DNA of 64,000 nucleotides. Source: Bathymodiolus brooksi (Eukaryota > Mollusca > Bivalvia > Mytilida > Modiolidae). Position numbers and translations under genes: made by a program. This document shows, in pieces, positions 45,701-57,029 of the stretch (its first letter is position 1; each line of letters opens with the position of its first letter). The notes beneath the pieces were generated by a model. The model saw nothing but the letters and a program-made list of their open reading frames with translations, was not told the origin of the DNA and ran no database searches. The DNA lies in assembly GCA_963680875.1 (NCBI GenBank), contig OY804589.1, positions 24,261,462-24,325,461 on the forward strand, given 5' to 3'.

Positions 45701-47209
45701 AAAAGAACTGGGAGCAATAAGGGCCAAAATCAGCACCTCCTCAGATGTCGATAAATTTTTCTCAAAAATGTATTCACAATATGTGCTTTTCAGAAATAAA
45801 TACAGTTAGTTAATATGTGTATCTAATTCCTCACAGCGGATCGACAGTCAGGTAATGAAAAGCACTGGACGTCATTTTTTTCTGAATACAGAACGTATGT
45901 ATCATTGTATTGTAATGCATATCTTTAAAAACAAAAACAAAAACAAAGCATAATAAAACTCAATAAACAAAGCATAAATTTGACTTAATATGCAAGAATA
46001 AAAACATGTTCCGAAGCTGTATTATGAAATTAAAGTGAACGAATTGTAATGTCGCAACGTCACCCATTTTCCACGGTTTCCTGTTTTCGACGGTTTGCTT
46101 CACGTGATAAAATCTCTCATTATTTTGATCGCTTCATTTGTCAGAGGTTATATTATGATGCTGAAATTGCATGAATGATCTCAAGAAATCTGATCTAAAA
46201 ATGTCATCTTTAAATGTAAGAACTACGTACCACATCTATTATTTCACGTTCAAATTGTAGTTTTTCGTAATTCATTTTTTCATCACCTTAAAGGGATATT
46301 GTCTACCAGCTGCGTAATTTTTTCATACCTAAAATTATTGTCGATTTCCGTACTGACCTTCATAAAATGAAGATTAAACACCGAATTATTGACGAATACG
46401 CATCGAAACGTTGTTTTTTCGACTAAAAAAGCTGACCATCGTTACCGGAAGCTAATTAATTATGCACTGACCTGGGCGAGGCCAACTCTATTTACTTATC
46501 AATTTTTATGCCAGTAGCCCGGATGCTGCAGCATGGATATTGAGGTAAGTTTCTATAAAAGTTGAGGAAAAAAGCTATTTGCGAACCGAATGTATCTAAA
46601 AGACGTAGAATAAATAATATCTGTATCAGGAATAAATTTTCTTTGATGAAAACTACATGCCTTAACAGATTCAGTCGATATTTCCACGATAACCATTGAA
46701 AACAGGCCAGGAAGCACCCCATGGGGACAAATTATTTTATAGCAACTACGTATTTTCGATCGGAAATTTTTGTCGGCCTTAAAAATAACTAAATTAGTTT
46801 TTTTCCTCATATAAGTTATGAAGTTGTTCCCCGAGATTTTGATACACATGTTAAATCAATTTATTTTAGCCAGTTTTACCGACAATATGAAAACAGAGAC
46901 ATACATGTAGAACACAGTGAAATACATGTCTGATGAAAACGAATGACGTAGCCAGTGTTATTTTATTTGTTAATTGACTGGAATGTTTCAGAGAAATTTG
47001 GGCTGGATTAGAAACAAAAGAGACATTACTTCTAGTTCCACAAGACAGTTGCTGCAAAATAATATGGGACTGACCATTTACCTTGAAGGGGGCTATGTCA
47101 CGTTTTTTCGCCGTAGAATTTTTTTTTTCAGACGCCACAAAAATCATATTTTCTTATTTTCCGGCGAAGTGCCAATCTAATTAAAACAAGGTGAACTGTG
47201 AGCTAATGC

Positions 47210-47535
47210 CCACTTATGATACCCCTGCCACTTCCCATGATATGGGGTACCTATATGAAGCTTGTGACCAAACACCAGATTTCTGCCATCAATAGTTGTT
47301 GAGAAAAATGTGCATATATGTTCAATGTGTATAAAAAACCAACTAAGTCAGCAAACAGGAAGTAGGAATCAGACAGGTCCAAAAACGCTTCCCACGATAT
47401 GGGGTACCTGTATGAAACTTGTGACCAAATATCAGATTTCTGCTATCAAGTTGCTGAGAAAAATATCTTGGAAGGACGGACGGACAGACAGACGGAGGTA
47501 AAACAGTATACCCCCCTTCGGGCAGCGGGGGTATA
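47210..47535 (+). repeat. Dispersed repeat ending in a GGACGGACGGACAGACGGA-type block
   Basis: Contains two related sub-blocks (CACCAGATTTCTGCCATCAA and ATATCAGATTTCTGCTATCA). A related fragment recurs at 49815-49930. The style is common in bivalve DNA. Confidence 0.6.
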
Positions 47536-47621
47536 ATTAGATCTACACACTTGCTCCCTATTTTCTATCTTTTTTTTGGGTCGCTCGTGTAGAAAATAGG
47601 GAGCAAGTGCGTAGATCTAAT
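47536..47621. repeat. 32-bp inverted repeat hairpin
   Basis: 47536-47567 and 47590-47621 are complementary at 31 of 32 bases (ATCTACACACTTGCTCCCTA against TAGGGAGCAAGTGCGTAGAT) with a 22-base T-rich loop. Confidence 0.9.
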
Positions 47622-48365
47622 TTTAATTAGATTGGCGAAGTGCTGGAATAATTTTTTTTCTTCAAAATGTCAAGTCGGAATATTTTTTTTTTCTCTCCTG
47701 TCCAGCCACATTTTTTTCTTCAAGATTCAGAATCAAAATTATTTTTTAGGAAAAAACCATATAAAATTAAAATTGAATAGCTTGAGGGGTAAATTGATAA
47801 AAAAAAAATTTGCAAGACCAAAATGGTTCTCCCATAAACCAACAAAAAAAGGAAATAAAACTGTGGTCATAAGAAAGTCCCACGAGAAAATCTTTCCTTC
47901 CAAAATAAGACTTTTTTTTATTTCTCTAAGCTGAATTTGTGCAAACTATTTCACTTATAATGAATTATATATTTTTTTTAAATAGAGCTCATTTTTCTAG
48001 ATGAATGTATAACCATCTGTCTTTACTCTGTTTTTATTAAATCTCTTGTCTTTATTACAGGACTTTGATGGATTGTCCTTGATGAGGCATTGTTGGGGGC
48101 TGCTATAATGTTTCGAGAGGAACTTGTAGTAATGCCCCATGACGAGGATTACAACAGATCCAATAGGTTTGCAGCCTACCGCCAGTATACCATTTGGGCA
48201 CATGGCCGACTTGGAGCTGGGATCAGACGTGTGATCCCAAGCTGTTGTACTTGGAAAATTAGGGACACGTATCCTGATCCATATGGACTATACAAGGGTT
48301 TCATTCCTAGACGATTTAATTAAAACTTGTTCATGAAATATTTTGTATTTTATCCCATATACCCT

Positions 48366-48492
48366 AATGATAAAGTTTACCAGTTGCTTCCCTATGGTCG
48401 GTGGTTGTCCGGGTACTCTGGCTTCCTCCACAACTAAAACTGGTCGCCATGATATAGCTGAAATATTGCTGAAACACCAAAAATAAAAAATA
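48366..48492 (+). mobile_element. SINE family A, 3' part
   Basis: Core CGGGTACTCTGGCTTCCTCC and tail CATGATATAGCTGAAATATT just downstream of the ballast gene stop. The same relative place in transposon 1 also has a 3'-part SINE (42830-42960). Confidence 0.8.
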
Positions 48493-49599
48493 AATCAACC
48501 TTAATGAGTTGTTAATTTCACAAGTTGGAATTGTAAATTTAATTTGAAAGTTTTGCCATCTTATTATTATTTTTAGTTCTATCAGCACTGACAACTTCTT
48601 CTAAAATGGACTGACAGTCTTTTATATAATTCAAAAACAAACTTGGCAGAGATGTTTTCTATGAGGTCCTACACAAGAGTTGTTACTTTTGTGCAGATTT
48701 GTCAAAAAACATGGCCACCATGTGACTTTGAAAATTCTGATTGGTCGATTTTCAAGAAACTTCTTCTCAAGAACCGCTGAAGGGATTGAATTGAAATCTG
48801 GTGTATATGTTTCTATGAATGTCTTTAACATGTGTTGTTTCTGTTTGCGCCATTTGAAAATTCAAAATGGCCACCGGCAGAGGTCAAAGTTTGCACTGAA
48901 ACCCTATGGGAAACAACATTTTCATCTTCTTCTTGAGAACAGCCGAACATAATTTAACCAAACCTGGCAGAGATGTTTCTTGTGAGTTGCTAAAATGTTG
49001 TCCTGGTTTGTACTAACTAGACCAACACACTATCATTATTGTGCATTTGACAATTTGTAATGCCCATTATCCTGACTTAGGTACTTTTCCACTCTAAATG
49101 TGCAGAACTTCTGTTAGACCAGTAAAAATAAAGAGTGACAATCTAAATTTATTTTATGTGACAATATAGTCAATTGTTTTGTCTTGGTCTTCAAATATGG
49201 ATTTCTGAGATGCTACAATATTATCCTGAGTTGGAGGTTGTGGAATTGTTGCAAGATGGACCGAGAATCTTCTGGGATCATCTACTTCCATCTGCACACG
49301 TTGATTCATTCCTTCATTATCTTGCAGTCTCATACAAATGATGACCATTAATAGTCTTGGAACATAGGAATATGACTTGTCAGCTTTAACAGGCTGCACA
49401 GACCATCTAGCTGTCTTTTTGTTGTAACTTCTCTGCCATCTGAAGTAGAAAAATACATACAATGTAATTCACAAGAATAAAACAATAGAATTGAGATTAT
49501 AATCTATGGAGCCCTAACTTTCAATTCAAGATGAATATCTCGAATGTATAGTGAATGAGCAACTAAACATATCATTACAAGTCCACTTTATGAAGGATT

Positions 49600-49780
49600 T
49601 GAGTGATTTGTAGACAGCTTTTAGGTTGTGGTCATCCCTCAAGAAGTTCTACGGCAGGCATCACGAGCTGGTCAACGATTACAGGGTGTCTGTTACCCTA
49701 ATCAGAACTGATCTTCATTTGTTGTTGATGTCTTTCCCTTCATCGGATGTGACTTCTACCAGACTTGACCATGGACAACG
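49600..49780 (+). repeat. Dispersed repeat fragment
   Basis: Block with TACGGCAGGCATCACGAGCT and GACTTCTACCAGACTTGACC, a degraded piece of a bivalve-type mobile element inside an intron of the transposon 2 minus-strand gene. Confidence 0.45.
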
Positions 49781-50865
49781 CAGTGGGTGTGCGACTTTTG
49801 ATTGACCCTTCTGAAGCCTATGACCAAATATCAGATTGCTGCCACAAATAATTACTGAGAAAAATGTTATGAACATCTTGGGACGAACGGACGGACAGAG
49901 GTAAAACAGTATACCGGGGGTATAATAAAGCTCCTATGACATATGATCATGTATGGTTCTGTTATAAGGACAACATTTCAAGTATGTAAGTTACAACTGA
50001 AACATATGAAATTAACATGACAAACCTTAAGAGTGAAGTTGAGGCTAGGTTCAAAATCTTCATCGTCAGAATCATCACCAACATCACTGCCCTCTTCAGT
50101 AATATCTATTGAGAGACTGTAAGAATAAAAAATAATTGTTTATTACAGTGTATGTGTATAATATCGAAACAAATTTTGTTATATGGTTCAGATGTGCAGC
50201 TGTATAATGAAAAAGCTTTCCAAAATAATATTAAATCTATAATCTAAATACATGTATCCAGCACAGATCAACACAACCCAATATAAAGAGACAAAATTAC
50301 ATCAAAGTTCCAGGCAAACATTTGGTGTGCCAGACGTGCGTCAATTCTGTCCAAGTTTGGTTTCATTCCCATAAGTAGCTAAGGAGGACTGGCCATTTCA
50401 GCTTGTGGATGGATGAAAATGTAGCGATGACGCAGAAGCCAACATGATCCCTATATAATATAGCTACTAGTAGTATCACTATGCAAGCCACAATAATTAA
50501 TAGGAAACTGTTATACAAGTGACTGTGTTGAACAATATTGACAATGTTACCTATAAACATAATGTCTAATCTTTAACAAAATGAACATACTCAAATGGGT
50601 TCACAAATGAACTCGATTTCTCCAGTTTCATCCATTTCGTTGAAATGTGATGGCTGCTCATTTCTTCTACTCCAGAAATACCTTGGTCAGAATATCTAAA
50701 TCAAAAGTACAAATATCAATCACTACAAAACACATTTGTCTGAAATTACCAGTTTTTGAAGTAATTTGCCTAAAAAAATAAGATAATTTTACAAAAACCT
50801 GCATGATTTTAACACAGACATGGGCCATCGGTTTACTGTTAAATTCACACACTGTGAAACATGCA

Positions 50866-52180
50866 AATTGCTATGGATCTTCACATTATTTCTTATCATA
50901 CTTTCAAGATCCAAACTAAACAAGGGCAAAGCGTGGCATATCCCCTCGCCTAAATATTTGACCTGGTGACCTTGACCTTTGACTCTGAAAATCAATAGGG
51001 TTCCAGATTCTCTTAAGGACTAAGTATGTACCAAGTTTGGTCAAAATCTATTGAAGGATGTTGATTCTAGAGTGTTCACAAGATGGGACGGACGACGGTA
51101 GCGTTACTATATCCCTTCACAACTTCGTTGGCGAGGGGATAAAAAGCAGTTCAAATGACCTTTCTTTAAATAGAAAGCCTTTATATGAAAAATACATATT
51201 GATTTCCCTCTATCATGTCTATGTTGATAATTCTAAGATAGTAAGTATAATTTTGGCTCCCTGAACTAAAAATTATGTCCAAAATTGTTGAAATGTAGTA
51301 AAAAACTAATTAATGTAATGTTTTTAGAATGGTCAAGAAATAAACTTGGTTTGCATAAAGAAATTGAAAATGATTTTCATTTAGCCATAGTCTAAAATAT
51401 GCAGTTCAGGACATTTCAGTAAAATTTTATAGTCACATGTAGAAAAGTTTCTGAAACTTGCAAATTTCTATGGATCTTCATATTACTTTTTAAAAACCTT
51501 GTTTATGTATCATACTTACAGGATCCAAACTAAAAATGCTACTGAAATGACACTTATTTAAATGGAAAGCTTTTTATATAAAAGATACATACTGATTTTC
51601 CACTATGGTGATAATTCACAGACACGAAGATATAATCTTGGCTCCCATAACAAAGTTTTATGTTCAAACTTGTTGAATAGTACTTAAAACCTTATTTATG
51701 TAATGTACTTCCAGTACCCAAGATATAAACTTATTTGCATAAAGGAATTGAACATGATTTTCATTTAGCCATGGTCTAAAATATGCGTTTTAGGACATTC
51801 AGTAAAATTTTGTAGTCATATATAAAAAAAGTTCTGAAACTTGAAAATTTCAATGGATATTCATATCATTTCTTCAAAACCTTGTTTATATATTATACTT
51901 ACAGGATCCAAACTAAAAGTGCAATTGAAATGAAGCTTCTTTAAATAGAAAGCTTTTATTTGAAAAATACATGCATGTACCGATTTTCCATTATAGTGAT
52001 AATTCGCAGAAAGTAAGGTATATACTTTTGATTCCCAAAACTAAGTTTTATGTCCAAGTTGTTGAAATTTGATAAAATTAAAAGTCTAATTATATGTAAT
52101 ATATTTAGAATATCAAAGAAATAAATTTGCTTGAATAAAAAGAACTTTATAGGGTTTTCATATAAGCCATGTACAGTTTT
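50866..52180. repeat. Three tandem ~385-bp units, the first interrupted
   Basis: CTATGGATCTTCA-type starts near 50871, 51468 and 51850; each is followed by GGATCCAAACTAAA and GATTTTCCA blocks. The first unit is lengthened by the insert at 50939-51141. Confidence 0.75.
50939..51141. mobile_element. Small inverted-terminal-repeat element
   Basis: Bounded by TATCCCCTCGCC and GGCGAGGGGATA. It contains GACCTTGACC and GGACGGACGACGG. It accounts for the extra length of the first 385-bp unit. Confidence 0.7.
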
Positions 52181-52989
52181 AATTCTTGCATTAAAAATGA
52201 ATTGATTCGATATTTTTATTTAAATTGATAATAATAATAATAAAAAATCGGCTCATTTCAATATTTGCTGGTCGAAAAAATAATAAACTGTATTGATATC
52301 ATTTTTGCACTCCCATTTCCCCTTTGCTGGCCTCTTAAAATTTGTGTTTGTTTACCTCGCAAATACGGCCGTTTTATGCTACTCATTGACAATAATTTGC
52401 TGTTGCCAGGTGCAAAATTACATATATTGAATAATATCTACCGAAAATTATCATAGGCATCATCATAAATTCATCAAATATGAAAAACGATTGAGAAAAG
52501 AAGGCAACATGGTCGGCTTACCTATCAACAATAATCAAGCAAAATCTTTGCCACTTCAGCGTGAGATTTGACGCGTAGCACTTCCTTGAGTTCGCTCCAT
52601 CCAACGGCAACGGTCCAACTGATCCCCTACATATATCCTGCATTTGTTCCATTTGGAAGATACTTCACTTCTATTCCTCTTTATCTCTGAATCCGTCAAA
52701 GTACGCTTTCTTCCACGTGTTGACCTTTCTCTTCCGACATGTTGTTTATTGTTTATAAACAGTGCGCACGCTCAAGACGTGTTCACATAGAAGATCATAT
52801 GAATAGATTTGAATATTGTCATCCGGACAATAATTACAATAACGATAGTTTTGGGTCTTTTTTGTCAAAAAATCGTATCTTTTGCAGCATAACTCGGTGT
52901 TAATCTTCATTTTATGAAGGTCAGTACGGAAATCGACAATAATTTTGGGTATGAAAAAATTACGCAGCTGGTAGACAATATCCCTTTAA

Positions 52990-55147
52990 CAAAGCTTTAA
53001 TAATTTAAAAAATATATCTCATACAGACCAATTTTGGTTTCATCGTCTGCTATGACATTGATAATGTACATATTGAGGACATATCAATTCAGAAACTTAT
53101 TAACATTCATCTTCGAAAACTGGTCGAAATTTTGGTATTAAACTTAAAAGAAGTAATAGATAGGTTTATTTGGACAATAGAACTTTGTCATATTTGAAAT
53201 TTTTTAATACACTTTTTTAACCGTACTTTATTCTTAACGACAACCAATGCGCTGATATATTCCAGTACATTTTTACGGACAATCATCACAAATCTATAAA
53301 CAAAATGCCAAGGTGCGGGTTGAGAGAAGTCCAATATTTAAAGATCGCTTTTTTTATAATATGGAAATATTTTGGGAATTGGTGTGAAGCAAAATGTTTA
53401 ATGTGTAACGATTTTAGCTAGGAACCTGTGAGAATTAGCTTAGTTGTTTTGATAAACTGATAACAAACCTTGGAATCAGATATCACATAGAAAGTGGTTG
53501 TCGATAGATAATTGTTTTACAATCAAGTATTTCATATATATTTATGATGAGAACAAGTTTACAACCATATGATTAATCGTGTAGGTAAAATGTGTGTCGC
53601 TGCCATGAGTCTATGTATGATTGCGTTGATTGTCAATAGAAAAAGAGGACATGGTAGATATTATTTTGCCTTGTGACAAACCAACAACAACACTCCTAAT
53701 AAACTGTTGCTATCAGAATATGCTGTAAGTTGTCTTTTACGTGTAAGGAGTGTGTCCTTTACATCCCGCGCTAAGGGATGTATTACATTTGTTCCTCATA
53801 GCTGTCTGGTGTCCCTTTCACATAAAGTCGGCGTTTTCCTAGAGGAAGCCCTTTGTTATTTTATCTATGCCAAATTCGCAGTCATGTTAAGATTCTAATA
53901 ATAATAGGTTATTATACATTATTATACAGTTATAATTTTAATCCAATCAAAAACACCCATTTAAGACATGTGACCGTACATTATTTTTCCCGTATTGTAC
54001 AACCGGAAGCCGTATTTTTTCCGTATTGGACGTCCAATACGTTTTTTTTCGCATTGTACATTATGTAGTGGAGTAACTCGTTGGTTTTTGTCGTCTGCTA
54101 GTAAATTATTTTTAATTGTAATCTACAATCAAATTAACTTGTTCGATATTTAACAGTTTGAGGGAAAAGAAAGTTACTTAGAATAATTGTTGATCAGTTA
54201 TTTTGCTGTTTTTAATTCATTTTTAGAGTTTACGAGATCTGTATTGATACAGAACATTTTCTTTTAAAAATATTTCTGATTTAAATTTTCGCACAAATAA
54301 ATAATTTTGCCAGACTTGGGAGAAAAAACAAATCTGACTAAGGAAAATCAAGCAGTATAATAGTTATGTAAAACTGGGTATTGAATGGAACATTTCTGAT
54401 TTCATATGTAAAGAATAAAAGATTCCTTATTCCCAAAACTTGTCTGTCCCATGGTAAAACAATAGCCCCTTTTAAGCTTATTTATACCTTATCGGCGACG
54501 GTCGCCCGACGATTGACCGATTGTCGTGCAACAATCGTGCGATTTGCGCTTTCTATTGTTTTTATTAAAAAAGAGAAATGTCTTAGAAAAATCTACTGTA
54601 TACTAGTTTAACGCCGTCTTTTTTTATTGAAGTACCTGAACTAAGCCAGGAGGGGTCATTTATATGTGTGTTAGGGATATCGAATTTACATATCTCTACG
54701 ATTGTTCTATTGATTGCTGGAACTGTTCAGACAGTGTACTATATATTTTTTTCATTTTATTATAGATTATGAAAAATACCCAGCTGAGTTGCAATTGTTA
54801 AAAAAAAATATGGTTGTGATTGTCTTCCGTAATTAAAATCGTCAAAATGAAATACAACCGAATCACATGGTGACTTGTTTCAACCTCATTTAAAATATAC
54901 CTTGGCATTCTTTCAAACTTGTACATCACGTTCACGATCTATTATTACAACACTATTTCACTCAAGTGTACATTTTTTCCTGTTCTAGTTAAAGGACTTT
55001 ATCAAACATAATCATACAGTTTACATGTAATGCAGTTAATACGCATTTAAGAGCCCCAGCTTTATACTGCTCATGCTCAGCAACGGACCACCTTCGTCAA
55101 TTGTTTTAGCTCATCGATGATCAGGAGATTCACGGTCGGTGCAATAT

Positions 55148-55190
<43 letters not shown>

Positions 55191-55520
55191 TTCTTTGGTG
55201 TCAGTGTTTCAACTGTTGACAGAATTTTAAATTCAACATGGGTAGACTTATAGAAAGTGTGCAATCGTAAAATTTAGTGGCCAACCATCCCAGTCTGGTG
55301 GCAAAAGAAAAGGTATTGTTGTGATATGCCTAACGTTGTGTCTGCAATTGACGGAACTTCACATGAGATACAAATTCCATCCAATGAACCCCAACAAAAA
55401 ACATACTTTCAAAAAACCAATTATTGTCATTGATTGATATGAAAAGAAAGTTTATAAACAGTGATAATCATAAATTCCATCAATATCAATAAAACAATTA
55501 CCTTTCATCTTAACTGAACT
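52990..55520. other. Gene-free part of the right duplication arm
   Basis: Holds the homologous blocks listed for the inverted duplication and private sequence at 53310-54240 and 54990-55520, including a (TTTA)n microsatellite at 55146-55193. I see no gene. Confidence 0.6.
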
Positions 55521-55524
55521 TGAG

Positions 55525-55755
55525 CCGTCGTGGTCGTATGGTAGTTGAATTTACAACTACCTGTGCAATCGTTGCATATCACCACTTAAGTTGTGAGTTT
55601 GAACCCCATTCATGGTGAGGTGTACTCGATAAAACATTAAATGATCAAATTTGTCAATGACTTGCGACAGATCTGTGGATTTCTCTGGGTACTCCAATTT
55701 CCGCCACAAAAGTAGTAACTGAAATATTTTTGAAAGTGGTGTTAAACACCTAACC
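55525..55755 (+). mobile_element. tRNA-derived SINE, family A, in right arm
   Basis: Counterpart of the 9849-10050 copy; the head GTATGGTAGTTGAATTTACA is more complete here. Confidence 0.85.
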
Positions 55756-56012
55756 TCCAATGTACAAATGATGGATCAAAAGTAGTGCATAACATAAAAC
55801 ACCTTTGGGTCATAATGTGGCATATCTTTACAAGTACCAATAATACTACAACAATATTGTTTCCCACACAATTATGGGAACTGTTATACACATATCATGT
55901 CATTAAACAATGTACTGAAAAAGAAACAACTTCACTTTCAATTTTTTTATTAACAATTAAATTAAATTATCTCCATGATCTCAAAATTATGTTTCAGTGT
56001 TTACTGCATCTT

Positions 56013-57029
56013 ATCACATATTTTATTGAAATAACGCCGAATTTGCATGTGTAATAAAAGCATAATTTGCGCGTGTTATTTGCCTCCGGGACAATAACAT
56101 TTTACGAGGGCAATAACATGTTATCTGCCCTATTGTGGTTTTTATGGACCCTATTCCATGGACAGGGGGAAAATTTACTATATAGCAAACATTCCCTCAT
56201 CCATAGCCGATCATTCCCCCCGGATATTTTGCCTTATAGTAAATGTTCCCCCTTAATCCCGATAATTACTATTGATTCGGAATTTAGCACCTTAATCGTG
56301 TTAATTTTAATTGTTATATACCATTAATTATAACCAGGTTCAAGCTAGCGACCAATTTCTAGCGACCAATAAGCTAGCGACCAATAAGGCGATATGTCTC
56401 AAAACCAAAAAAAGAAATAAGAGCAAAATGTACTTTTAAAAATTTCTAGGGACCAATAATAAATATATTTCTGTAATTGCACATTCAACACATTGAATCG
56501 ACATCCGGGCATACAGGAAATATTTCTGGAACCCCCAGCCCCCCCCCCCCCCCCCCCCCCCCTCCACAATACAAAGTTGACATTTGACACACTACAGTGG
56601 AAATAAGGCGCAGAATCCCACAGAGACACTCATGTGAGTAAAAGACAATACATTTTATGTTCTATTTCCCATGTTCACCCGTACATAAAATATGTCTTCT
56701 CTTAACTGAGCTTAATAACGAAGACAAACATATATTTAGAGATAGCGAGCTTAGAAAACAGTCGGCCAACTTTAAACAAACTGGATTTGCCAGCGCTTTG
56801 TCAAACAAAATAAAGTCCTAAGATTCCCCGTTCACATGAAGACGTCTCATCAATCTACAAAAAAATGTAAATATAGATCATCAGAAAAATATAGCAATAC
56901 GTATTATCAAAATAAACAAAATATAAACCCTGCATGTGCGTGTAACATTTATTTAATAAATAGTATTATTTTGTTTTATCTATTTATTTTTAAATTGTGT
57001 ATTTAAAGGTGTCAAACAACTAATTTAAT
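56013..57029. other. Gene-free, with short repeats and a poly-C tract
   Basis: CTAGCGACCAATAAG-type words repeat at 56345-56395. A run of more than 30 C occurs at about 56528-56562. No coding region is seen. Confidence 0.6.

Larger units (their letters stand above)
46533..48323 (+). pseudogene. Zinc-ballast (P2X7 C-terminal-like) gene in transposon 2
   Basis: A first exon ATG GAT ATT GAG (46533-46544) with donor gtaagt mirrors that of transposon 1. The terminal exon 48061-48323 (acceptor tattacag) encodes [27 protein letters not shown] and YKGF, homologous to the 42201-42464 exon. A one-base shift sits near 48070, before the conserved part. I could not find the cysteine-rich middle exon; it may be lost, because 46960-47640 is filled with other repeats. 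Joining of the two exons is inferred from the analogous gene. Confidence 0.6.
49154..52755 (-). pseudogene. Transposon 2 minus-strand gene, several exons, degraded
   Basis: The 5' exon (about 52755-52515) encodes RGRKRTLTDSEIKRN, then SKWNKCRIYVGDQLD, then after a frameshift WSELKEVLRVK and AEVAKILLDY. This is the same block as the transposon 1 gene, with its N-terminal extension visible. Further exons with good splice borders are 50695-50591, 50116-50027 (acidic, EEGSDVGDDSDDEDFEP) and 49439-49154 (KKTARWSVQPVKADKSYSYV, ending in a stop). The last exon's long frame does not follow from the previous exon without a shift or a missing exon. Function is unknown. It is convergent with the ballast gene. 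Confidence 0.55.
46292..52985. mobile_element. TTAA-flanked DNA transposon 2 carrying the same gene pair
   Basis: 6694 bases. Ends begin AGGGATATTGTCTACCAGC on both strands, and the inverted repeats run for about 95 bases with two or three mismatches. TTAA flanks both sides (46288-46291, 52986-52989). The empty site exists in the other duplication arm: TTAA occurs once at 14996-14999 between the same flanks. That fixes the ends and the target duplication directly. Its end sequence differs from transposon 1, but the content is homologous: ballast gene on +, WNEL/VLRVK gene on -. The interior also holds bivalve-type repeats. Confidence 0.93.
45702..56012 (-). repeat. Right arm of the large inverted duplication, split by transposon 2
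   Basis: Reverse-complement counterpart of 9581-15655. Without transposon 2 (6694 bases) it is 3.6 kb long, shorter than the left arm by several private deletions or left-arm insertions. The outer boundary (around 56012) and the inner boundary (around 45702) are both sharp. Confidence 0.85.

Noticed and set aside
48680..48952. 90-codon ORF on + downstream of the second ballast gene
   Set aside because: The sequence reads as a dispersed noncoding repeat (CCGCTGAAGGGATTGAATTG-type block) common in bivalve DNA; no family match.
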